45,534 bases of DNA from the NCBI GenBank assembly GCA_036897485.1, contig JAYMTF010000205.1, positions 1 through 45,534 on the forward strand, written 5' to 3'. The position numbers and the translations under genes are program-made. Under the pieces are notes generated by a model. It ran no database searches. It had not been told where the DNA came from and saw nothing but the letters and a program-made list of their open reading frames with translations. Positions 1 to 9,900 of this stretch are shown piece after piece. The DNA is from Pelargonium nanum (taxonomy: Eukaryota > Streptophyta > Magnoliopsida > Geraniales > Geraniaceae). The stretch's first letter is position 1. Every line of letters starts with the position of its first letter.

Positions 1-1237
1 TCCAAAGGCCCTGAGCTGAGCAAGTGGCTTGGCCTCTTGGGTGCCAAAAGTGTAGTCGATATTGATGCCAAGTCTCGGACGCTGATTCGAGCCGCGAAAC
101 CGAGCAGAAAAGAAGGTCTTGTGATCTCTTTTGTTAATGGAGTTTGGGTGGACAAGAAGCTTCCTTTGCAGCCTCATTTGTATCAAGAATTGGAGCCAAT
201 GATTCACAAAGCCAAAACTATTTACAGGGCTGTTGTTAAGAATCTTGATTTTCATGACAAGGTATGTGCTACATAATTCTTTGAAATCATATCTTCAAGT
301 TGACGTGCATGCGATCTTAGATGATTCTAGTTCGGAATATAATTAGAATACGGGTTTGATCAGTCAAACCACATCTTTGTGACATCTAATTAATGAGTCT
401 GCATTTATTTGTGCATCTATGTGTACAAGTTTTATCGTATCAACGCTATATTGTCTCTAACTATATTTGATTTGTCTATTTTTTGTGAAGACGGGAGAGT
501 CAATACGAGAAATAAATGAATGGTTCGAATTTAAAACTAGAGGTCTTATTGAGAATATTCTCTCGGAAAATCTTTTCCCCCCACCAGATTTCATACTAGC
601 CAACGCACTCTACTTCAAAGGATTTTGGCTCAATCAATTCAATCCAAAAATGACCCGACATGACAAGTTTTTTCTAGTCAACGGACAAGTTGTTAGGGTA
701 CCCTTCATGAATAAGAACAAACTTGATTGTTACTACAAATCATTCGACGACTTTAAGGTTCTCAGTCTGCCATACAAAAACAACAAGCTCGATGATAGGA
801 GATTTTCCATGCGTTTCTTTCTTCCGAAAAGAAAAGACGGCTTGCCTAATTTGCTACAACGCATGCGTTCCAATCCTGAAATATTGTACTGCGATCAAAA
901 GCTTCGAGAGACAACTATTGACAACTTGAAGATCCCGAAGTTCGAAATATCGCACGAGTTTGATGTTAAAGAAGTCATGGAGAAGGAATTAGGGTTGACA
1001 ATACCTATAGAGTTGAATTTGCTTAGGTTTAAAGTTGGTCACAAGTGTTTCATTGAAGTTAACGAGGAAGGAACTGAAGCTGCAGCTGTAACTAATGCTT
1101 TGTATTGTACTAGTCCTCGTAGACCTCCAAAACCCAAAAATTTCATTGTGGATCGTCCTTTTGTTTTCGTGTTAATGGAGGAGAGTAGTAGGGTTATATT
1201 CTTTGTTGGAGCAATAATTAACCCATTATTGAATTAG
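1..1237 (+). CDS. Plant serpin copy 1 (5' end outside window)
   Basis: This is a member of the plant serpin family, suicide inhibitors of serine or cysteine proteases. The reading frame is open from base 1, so the N-terminus lies upstream of the window. Exon 1 is 1-261 (donor GTATGT) and exon 2 is 491-1237 (acceptor GTGAAG), joined in phase 0 at the intron position shared by all three copies here. Visible family signatures are LSFVNG-like VISFVNGVWVDKK in exon 1, ANALYFKG, the hinge EVNEEGTEAAA and a C-terminal DRPFVFVLMEE...INPLL. The reactive-centre loop that follows the hinge is basic and proline-rich (SPRRPPKPK). Counting the hinge Gly as P15 puts Ser-Pro at P1-P1', which is only a guess. 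The stretch before the hinge is about 14 residues shorter than in copy 2, in frame. No disabling lesion is visible in this copy. Confidence 0.85.
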
Positions 1238-2025
1238 TTTATTAGGTTTCATTAACTATATATTTCTTAAATTTTAGTATAATGGAATATACAACATTGC
1301 CATAATATACTTGAGTTTTTTTGCCATTTGAAATTTCTAAGATTAATTTTTTATAGTTTACAATCGTTTCTCAATATACACGTCAATTTAGTTCAATAGG
1401 TTACACGATTAATGGCAATGGGTGGAGGCGGATTTTGTATTTACGTCTCATATATGTAACGTAATAAATCATTCATCATTTAAAATAAATCGAAATTGTT
1501 CAAATAAAAGCAACATTGAATCAAATATTCCTTATGAATACTAAATATATAACATAATATTAAGATTTGCGATAATACACTACTAAATATGATAGGTGAA
1601 TAAATTTGATAGCAGAAAAAATCGAGGAGGGGTGGGCGGGGCGGGAAAGAGTCTCTCCATCACTATCCCTGTTGGAGAGCGGATAAAATTCTCTCTCCAT
1701 TCTCCTAATAAAAAAAAGAAATTCTTCATTCCCATCCTGTCGGAGTTGGAATCACGGGTCCCCATCGACTTCGGATACAATTGTCGAAACTTTATAATCG
1801 TTATTTATGTGACATGCCACAAACTTTCTACTTTGACCTCATATAGTCATATTACATCACCAATTATTACGTTTCCTATTCTTATTAGGGTTTCTTAATT
1901 AGTCTAATACAAGGTTTGGTCATATTGCCTATATATAAGAACCTTGAAACCCTAGAATTACAAAAGATTCAGAAACCCTAGAATTACACAAGATTCTAGT
2001 TTCTACAGAACACAAAAAAACAATC
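1238..2025. other. Intergenic region between serpin copies 1 and 2
   Basis: AT-rich spacer containing the 3' flank of copy 1 and the promoter of copy 2. At about 1615-1780 there is an unusually GC-rich block (GTGGGCGGGGCGGG, then CT-rich and CCCATC stretches on the other side) that looks like a degenerate repeat of the plant type with alternating G and C runs. ORFs of 65 and 100 codons fall in this block but have no recognisable protein features, and I do not call them. Confidence 0.5.
1872..1938 (+). promoter_or_regulatory. Serpin copy 2 core promoter
   Basis: A TATATATAA box lies at 1930-1938, about 90 bp before the start codon. It is preceded by TTTCCTATTCTTATTAGGG at 1872-1890, which is almost the same as TTTCCTATTTTCATTAGGG ahead of serpin copy 3. 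AAACCCTA telo-box motifs follow in the leader at about 1949 and 1974. The motifs are seen directly; their activity is inferred. Confidence 0.6.
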
Positions 2026-3416
2026 ATGGTTTTGGGTGTCAAGATAGCCATTCAAGCACTTCTCAATGAAGTCAACAATGGACTCAAGAGGAACATAGTT
2101 TGTTCACCAATGTCCATATCTGCAACAATGAACCTATTGGCTTCTGGTTCCAAAGGCCCTGAGCTGAGCAAGTGGCTTGGCCTCTTGGGTGCCAAAAGTG
2201 TAGCTGAGATTGATGCCAAATCTCAGAAGCTGATTCGAGCCGCGAAACCGAGCAGAAATCAAGGTCCTATGCTCTCTTTTGTTAATGGAGTTTGGATGGA
2301 CAAGAAGCTTCCTTTGCAGCCTCATTTGTATCAAGAATTGGAGCCAATTGTCCACAAAGCCGAAACTGTCTTCAATGCTCTTGTCAAGTCTCTAGACTTA
2401 GAGGGACAGGTACTGCACTATACAATACTTTGAAATTTTAATCTCAATTTTGATTTGATCACTAAAGCTTTGTTGGTACACACGAAAAGAATGTAACTTT
2501 TGCGACACAATTTAGACATTTTTTTGTTGTTACGTATCAAGAACGATTGTGACAAGCTAATATTAGTACCTATTTGCTAATTTATTGGTTAATTACTATT
2601 CTAATTATATGTAATTTATCTATTTGTGAAGCCAGATGAGGCAATACAGGAAATAAATAAATGGGCTGAAAATGCGTCTAGAGGACATATCCAGAGTATT
2701 GTATCAAAAGAGAGCCTTAAACCAAAAAACTCCTCATAGCCAATGCACTCTACTTCAAAGGATTTTGGCTAAATCAATTTGATTCAAGATTGACCCAAGA
2801 TGATACATTCTTCCTCCTCAACAAACAAGTTGTTCAAGTACCTTTCATGACCAAAACAAGACTCCGTTGCGATTACAAATCATTCGACGACTTTCAGGTC
2901 CTCAGGCTGCCATATAAATACGACGAATATGATCCCTATAACAGGAGGTTTTCCATTTATTTCTTCCTCCCGCACGAGGCAGACAATTTACCTAGTTTGT
3001 TACAACACGTGAGCTCCAATCCTGAAATACTTTACGACGATCAAGAACTTCAAAATGTGACTGCCTACGTAGAGATTCCGAAGTTTAAGTTCTCGTACGA
3101 GTTAGATGTTAAGGATGTCATGGAGAAGGAACTAGGGTTGACATTACCTATAAAGATGGTAAGTGAAGAGGAGATGGCAAATTTGGAGGATGTTGATGGA
3201 TTGTCTAGGGTTAGTATTGGGCACATGTCTATGATTGAAGTTAACGAGGAAGGAACTGAAGCCGCAGCTGTAACACGTGCCCGGATATTGCCAGGTGCAG
3301 CTCGTGCAGGACCCATAAATTTCATAGGGGATCATCCATTTGTGTTTGTGTTAATGGAGGAGACTAGTAGAGTTGTCTTCTTCATTGGGGCTGTGATTAA
3401 CCCTCTAGTTCATTAG
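2026..3416 (+). CDS. Plant serpin copy 2 (frameshifted in exon 2)
   Basis: Serpin-family protease inhibitor gene. Exon 1 is 2026-2409 (128 codons, beginning MVLGVKIAIQALLNEV; donor CAG|GTACTG). Exon 2 is about 2632-3416. From the acceptor, the phase-0 frame reads PDEAIQEINKWAENASRG and meets TAG at 2737-2739. The ANALYFKG and all downstream serpin sequence lie in the next frame, open to the stop at 3414-3416. The shift falls at the A6 run around 2722-2727, where one extra A would restore continuity. Either the gene is a young pseudogene or the run was miscalled. The hinge EVNEEGTEAAA is intact. The reactive loop is TRARILPGAARAG, so an Arg-rich loop; counted P1-P1' is Gly-Ala, but an Arg could serve as P1 if the loop registers differently. 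Rejoined length would be about 389 residues, normal for the family. Confidence 0.75.
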
Positions 3417-4246
3417 CTAGGTTTCATTTGCTTTACTAATTTTTGTTCTTGGGAAAAATTAATACCATAAATTAACTAGATAATCAATTTTATGATTTTA
3501 ATAAACCACTCTTTTGTGATATTGAACTTTGTGGTGATATCGAATAATGCCTTTCAACTGGGAGTGGTCGACTTTCCTGATCTTAATCTAGATTAATCCG
3601 AGTGTGATATGTTTTAGAATTATAGATTAATCTGGGTGCGGTATTTTTTAGGATTATTGTCTTGTTAGGTATGCCAAGTTTGGCCTAGAACTCAAAATGG
3701 TACTTGAATTATTTTTCTACTCAATCTGGTACACAAATTTTGATTTTTAAATTTAAGGTGTTCCTATATTAGTGAAAATTAATTTTTCGGTTAACTCTTG
3801 CCGACATAGCATATAATAAAAATTAAAGAACTTCCACCTTAGCGCCCACGCGTGGCATAGAGTAATAATTCAAAGTATGAAAATATATATTTATTAATAG
3901 TACAATTTATATATTTTATAGGTAATACCAATTTAAGAGCTCAAGGAAACTAAACGTCTTTAACCTTGCCTCAATTGTTGATTTTGCTGTACATTGAGCC
4001 AATGTCTTGTTTTTATCTCATAAATTGCGCAACATAGTAAGGTAATTTGTTTTGGTTAAAAAATGTGAATCAGATTTTCATGCATGATCACATTTTTCTT
4101 TCAAATTTTGCATGATCATCGCTTTTCTAATCAGTCACATAAGAGGAACAGGAAACAAATTCTTCATTGGTCAAACAACCAAACTTCCAAAAGTACATGT
4201 TAATTAGGTTTCCTATTTTCATTAGGGTTAGGTCACATACATTGCC
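3417..4246. other. Intergenic region between serpin copies 2 and 3
   Basis: No coding signal. At about 3690-3850 there is a stretch beginning GGTACTTGAATT and running through TTAATTTTTCGGTTAACTC and GCCGACATAGC that resembles a common dispersed plant repeat (alternating 'tggtac' lines). Similar wording recurs at the extreme right end of the window. I cannot assign the element to a class. Two nearly identical AGATTAATC phrases occur at about 3589 and 3626. Confidence 0.35.
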
Positions 4247-4255
4247 TATATATAA
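4209..4255 (+). promoter_or_regulatory. Serpin copy 3 core promoter
   Basis: A TATATATAA box at 4247-4255 is 47 bp before the ATG and is preceded by the block TTTCCTATTTTCATTAGGG, shared with the promoter of serpin copy 2. Both copies also share the context GCCTATATATAA. An AAACCCTA motif follows at about 4271. Conservation of this block between diverged copies suggests retained promoter function, even though the copy 3 coding sequence is broken. Confidence 0.6.
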
Positions 4256-4301
4256 ACCCAAAAAACCATCAAACCCTAAAATCAACAAAATCACCAAAAA
4301 G

Positions 4302-6212
4302 ATGGATCTGTATGTCAAAATAGCGGCTCAAGCAATCCTCAATGAAGTCAACAAAGGAGGCAACGAAAACATTGCAATCTCACCAATGTCAATCTCTGCA
4401 ATGATGAACCTCAAGGCTTCTCGTTACAGACACCCTGATGAGCTGAGCAAGTGGCTTCAGTTCTTGGGAGCTGAATCTTTAGCTGAAGTTGATGCCAATT
4501 CTCAGCTTCTAATAGAAGCCGCACGGCCGTGCGGCCAAGAAGGTCCCGTGCTCTCTTTTGCTAATGGTGTTTGGATTGACGAGAACCTTTCTTTGGAAGC
4601 TACTTTTCATTATCTCTTCGGACTGATCATTGAAAAGGCCAAAACTGTCTTGTTGACATAGTCAATGAGGTATTATACTATACTGTATATTTTATCATTT
4701 CTGTTTAATCTGGTTGAGTCTCCACCAACAAATTGTACATCGTTGACTGAAAAAATATATGAATTTTGACCTATGATGTCAATTCATGGCCGAGCTTCAA
4801 TCGGCCAGTGTATAAGAGTTTGACACGTCACATACTAATTCATATATAATATGCACCAAAGATTTCATTTGAATCTCTCTTGGTTGAGACTCTTGCTCTA
4901 TTTTTATTTTATTTTATGAATTGCTCTGTATTATAATATATGTCAAATTACTGTATATTTTGATTGGAACTCTTTAGGATTATTTATTAACAAGTTGTTA
5001 TTTTGCTATTCTAATTAGGTAAAAGACTTAATTTGATACCCGAATTTAATTTGTTGTTTTGACCCAATTTTGTCCATTTTTATTGAAAAATAGTCCCTAA
5101 ACTTTCGTGTTTTTTCTCAATTTGGTCCCTGAACTTTTTTGAACCGAAATAGCCTCTCAACTTTCACATAATGACCCAAAATGGTCATTGCCCTTAGAGT
5201 TTATATCAAAAGTTCAAGTACCAAATTGAGCAAATGTTTGAAAGTTAAGGGACCATTTTGGGTCAAAAAAAGTTCAGACCAAATTGGCTCAAAACACAAA
5301 AATTTCAGTGGTTATTCTTTGTTAAAAAAAGTTTTAAGGACCAAGTTTTTTTTTTTTTTTGATAAGCAAGTTGGGTCAAAACACCAAAATTCGGGGTCCT
5401 AATTGGGTCTTCTATCTTCTAATTATATTTATTTTTTATTTGTGAAGACCGAAGAAGTAATAAAAGAAGTAAATAAATGGGTTGAGGCTGAAACTAGAGG
5501 GCTCATCAAGAGTATTCTCCCACCAAAGAGTCTTATAGCCAACACAGCAATCATCCTAGCAAATGCTCTCTACTTCAAAGGCTTTTGGCAAAATCAATTT
5601 GATCCAAAATCTACCAAAGATGGTAGCTTCAACCTACTCAACAAACAAGTTGTTCAAGTACCCTTCATGAACAAGATAGGTAACTCCTTTCATTACAGAT
5701 CGTTCGACGACTTTAAGGTTCTCAAACTTCATTACAAATACGACAAGTGCGATACTAGGAGGTTCTCCATGCATTTCCTCCTCCCGGACCAGACAGACGG
5801 TTTGCCTAAACTGGCCCAACGCGTGAGCTCCAATCCAGAAATGTTGTACGACTTTCAAGAACTTCAAATCGAGACTATTGATGTATTGAAGATTCCAAAG
5901 TTCAAAATCTCGTACGGGTTTGATGTTAATGAAGCTACGGAGAAAGAGTTAGGGTTGAGAGTACCTAAAGAGTTGTTTAAGGATAAGGATAAAGTGTTTA
6001 AAATGCGTCACAAATCTTTTATTGAAGTTAACGAGGAAGGAACTGAAGCTGCAGCTTCTACTGAATCTGATGATGATATGGGTTTTTCTCTATACCAAGC
6101 TCCTCCTATAAATTTCATCGTGGATCGACCTTTTGTATTCACATTAATGGAGGAGACTAGTGGAGTTATCTTCTTCGTTGGAGCTGTGCTTAACCCTCTA
6201 TCGACATGTTAG
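4302..6212 (+). pseudogene. Plant serpin copy 3, exon 1 disrupted
   Basis: Third tandem serpin. Exon 1 begins at 4302 (MDLYVKIAAQAILNEVNKGG) and exon 2 is 5448-6212 in phase 0 after the conserved TTTGTGAAG acceptor. In copies 1 and 2 there are exactly 39 nt between the homologous ACTGTC/ACTATT site and the exon-1 donor. Here there are 20 nt, so 19 bp are missing near 4651-4669. The frame consequently ends at TAG 4659-4661, before the donor at 4670. Exon 2 is open and full: ANALYFKG, hinge EVNEEGTEAAA, an acidic loop STESDDDMGFSLYQAPP and a C-terminal FFVGAVLNPL. The 778-bp intron (about 220-230 bp in its siblings) carries a 399-bp foldback transposon. A truncated product of about 119 residues is possible; inhibitory function is not expected unless splicing bypasses the lesion. 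Confidence 0.75.
5018..5416. mobile_element. Mutator-like foldback MITE in serpin copy 3 intron
   Basis: A 399-bp element is flanked by the perfect 9-bp direct repeat TTCTAATTA (5009-5017 and 5417-5425), present once at the matching place in the copy 2 intron (CTATTCTAATTATAT). Its ends form a long imperfect inverted repeat: the left begins GGTAAAAGACTTAATTTGAT and the reverse complement of the right begins GATAGAAGACCCAATTAGGA; both continue through CCCGAATTT and TTGTTTTGACCCAA. Further inside, CCCTGAACTTTTTTGAACC pairs with GGTCAAAAAAAGTTCAGACC. A 9-bp target duplication with long inverted repeats is the usual signature of Mutator-like elements. No transposase is encoded, so it is non-autonomous. 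Confidence 0.75.
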
Positions 6213-6967
6213 TTTATTAGGTATCGATCTCTTATATTTTTTTTTGTATTAGGAGCCGTTCGTTTACGTATTTTATAGAATTTTTTTATTTAGATTCTTT
6301 GAAACTTGTTTCCCTTCAAGCAGTGAAAGCTTCATTGGCAATTGTTAGTCTAAAAACTAAACTTTAACACAAACATGCTATGAAAACTGAATCAATTCAT
6401 GAAATCTTTACCAAGCTAGCAACAACAATCAAGCTCATATATATGTGTCAAGATCACAATGAAAATAAAAAGCAATCTTCAGAAAATACTATCATTATCA
6501 TCGACTATTTCAAAGAAAATCACGAATGTTTTCCAATTGTATTATCTTCAACCAAAAAATGCACTTTCAGAAGGTAGAAAGAGGGTTCAATGCATAAAAT
6601 CCTAACACAAGAGCTTACCAGTGAAGAAAGAGAGGCTCTATAAGCTGTGCATTGACCTCCATTCTCTTTTTCTTTTGTTTTATGAGCATATATACTATAG
6701 CTTCCAATGATTCATCCATCTGACATCTATAACCTGAAAACTCTAACTCTTGCCATTAATAAATATAGAAAAACTCATAACAAGTAATATCCAACGGATC
6801 GGGATCTAAACCAGTAATACAATCAGAACCTTGTTTAAACGAATTGAAATAAACGAACCTCTTACACGAAGTTATACGTCTACCATCTATTGCTGTTGTT
6901 GAGGCTGCTGCGTCTGCTGCTGCATAGTCTATTGAACAGTGAACATGAAAATGAGACTTGCTATCCA
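6213..6967. other. Convergent intergenic region, serpin copy 3 / SPT16
   Basis: Holds the 3' flanks of the serpin and of SPT16, which are transcribed toward each other. A short ORF at 6380-6577 has no recognisable features and looks like chance. A GCTGCT/GTTGTT-rich stretch at about 6889-6930 abuts the SPT16 stop. I see no gene. Confidence 0.5.
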
Positions 6968-9900
6968 TTACCTAAATTTGGGTCTCTTTGGAAGGTTTCC
7001 ACCGAGGGGCCTTTTGGGAAGACTGCCGCCAGGCAGAGGCCTTTTGGAGGAACTCACACCAGGCGGGGGCCTTTTGGGGAGATTGCTACTGTGAGGCGGC
7101 CTTTTAGGAAGGCTGCCACTAGGAGGACGCCTTATGTCAGAACCCCGGGGCTTCCCAAAAGCCTTCATCTTCCTTCTCTTCCTCTCCTCCTCACTATCTG
7201 AGGTATCTCCTTTCTCTCTGTCTGCATAGCTTGCTTCCCTTTCCAACTCTTCCCATGTTTTCCCTTCCTCCTCCTCTGAGAGTTCCTCAGAAGCGTCCTC
7301 TTCGTCATCTTCAGATTCCACTAAGGACTCACTGTCATCTTCCTCATCTTCTGATACTGAATCAGATTGGACATCTGAAGGCTCGTATCCTTGGTCAGAT
7401 TCTGAGTTCTCAGAATCCGAATCATCGACTTCCATGTTCAAAAACTCCCATCCGCCATCTTCTATGAACTTCTCTGGATCATCTGTGATAGTTTTCAGAA
7501 TAGGCCGCCAGTTTAGATTCAACCTGCTCTCGTAATACTTGAGATCAGTCGTGTCAAGCCACTCCTTGATGCCATCTAGTGATGTTGAGGGGATAGAGTC
7601 AATGCGGAACACATCCCGCTTGAAATCCTTGAACACCACAGTCATGTCAAAATTCTTTTGCCCGAGGCCAACTCTTTCCAAGTTAACTATTTCAATTTCA
7701 CTTAAAGTAATCACCACAAAGGGCGTCTCTATTAGCTCAACCAGGCAGCTTGAAGTCGGGACTATGAAGGCTGAGGCTTTGTGGGGTACACCATGGAAGC
7801 CAAGCTCTCTTAATGGCTGATCAAATTCAAGGTCCAGTGGTTTGAACTGGGGTTGCCCCCACAGATCATTTGCTCGGTTCACAAAGCTCTGAAAATCCAT
7901 ATTTATCTTGTTCTTCCGGTCCCTCTCACGTTGCTCTTCCTCAATCTCATCTGGGTCATAGGCAGATCTCTTCCCGCCTCCCAGCGTCTGGACCACATCC
8001 ATGACCTCAACATAGAACTGCACATCCTTGGTTTTCTTGTTTCCCACCATAATATGATTATGGAGATGAAAGTGTAGGAGAGTGATCATTTCTTTTTCAG
8101 CAGGCTGGAAAAATGCGTGTTTGATGTTAGAAAACATAACATCCACTCGTTCATCAGGTCTTGAAGTAGAATATCGGAACCCATTGGCGTGAGCTTCAAC
8201 CGACCCAGTGAGTTTTCTTCCACGACCACCAAAGGGAGGTCTGATCCATAGATCGGTCAATCTTATTGGCTTGAACTTTTGCCCTGCAAGTTGCAGCTTC
8301 TCCTGAGTAACCAAGGTTGCTCTTTCAGCTCTCTCTGACTCCCTGGAAGCAACCTGCCGTCGAAGGGTTTTAATCAACTGCACCACTTCGCTTATATGCC
8401 TGAGATCCTTGGAGCGAAATGAAACCTCTTTCAAATAAATTGAACCCTGAAACTTAACAGTGTTTGAATCGTGAGGACTGAAAGGAGTGCCAGGTACATT
8501 GAAAATTATACGGATGTAGCAATTCCGGTTACTGTCCTGCTGGCTGGTCACACTCTTCACGGTGGCAACATGGAACGGAACCATGTTTCCATAAATTGGC
8601 AGGAGGATGGCTTCATTCCTCTGGTCGACCTGAATCATCAACTCTCTCGGCGGAGGCATATCATTGACATTCTTATATGCAATCAAATCACCAATTGTCT
8701 TTGCAGAACCACGACTATCTCCCCCAGAGGGACCACCACCAGCAAGGCGCCTGGCAGTTTCTTCGTTCTTCTGACGTGCAAGTTCTGCCTGATGTTGCCT
8801 TCTTAGCTCCTCCTTTGACATCTCCTGGTTGTCTGACCTAAGTGTAGCCTTAGACAATGTGGCCTCGCCTCCTTTAGCCTCAGCTTTAACCTTTGGCTGC
8901 TCTTCTTCTTCTTCATCATCCTCATTGAATGAGTATGCCACATCCTTCACAGCTTTAGAACTTTTGGATGTCACTACATCTGGGACATTTTCACCCACAA
9001 TGACCGTATCTGCCAGCAACACTGAGAATATTTGTGTCTTGGGATTTTTGGTCTCTGAATGCAAGTTCTGAAAACCTAGTGATACATTGAAAACCATGCC
9101 TGGCTTCAAAATCCGTTCATTCTTAGTGTTGAGACTAAGTCCTGACTCGCGAAATTCAAGGCCAATTCCAGTTCCTGCAGTTTTTGTAAAATTTGCAGCA
9201 AACTCAGGAGCATCCTTCTCAACTATTGCAAGGGCAGCCTGATATGCAGCACAGACTTTGTTCCCAGATTTCAAAGCACCGATTGCTGCTTCTTGAGCCT
9301 TAAGAAGGACTTCGTACGCCTTGCTTTGCACAGGATTAGCATCAATAAGAAAAGTTCGAGCAACATTTGAGCAGTAGCTGTTGTAGCGTGATCCAATTGC
9401 GCATATAATCACGCTAGTCGAGTCATAGTAAAGGTTCTCATCGTTGCTCGAAGCACTTGGTTTCAGATCAAACTCTCCTCCACTTTGAAAAATTGGAGGG
9501 TAGCAAATATCAACATTTTCTGCTTTCAACTTCACCTTTATTCTTGAAGGTTCCAGAATGGTCTTCTCTGTTTCATCCATTAAAGAAGAATGCGAAACCT
9601 TCTTTTCTTCGTCAATTACCTTTTCAAGTTTTGGGACCACTAATTGCTTCATCACTGAGGAAGTCAAGAATGCAGCTTTCTTCACATTTGTAAGCTCGGT
9701 TTCATCCTTGACTGAAAACAAATCTGAGAATCCATTCGTTACATCACAGAGCTCAAACTCTGAATTCTTCATTTTCTCAACCCAAGTCTCCAATAGCTTC
9801 CCTTCAGGAGCCTCTCTTGCTATGTATCCAACTAAAGGGGTATCGTGCCCATTAGAGCTCGATTGAGCACGAATGGCACGAAACACATTATCCATCAATC

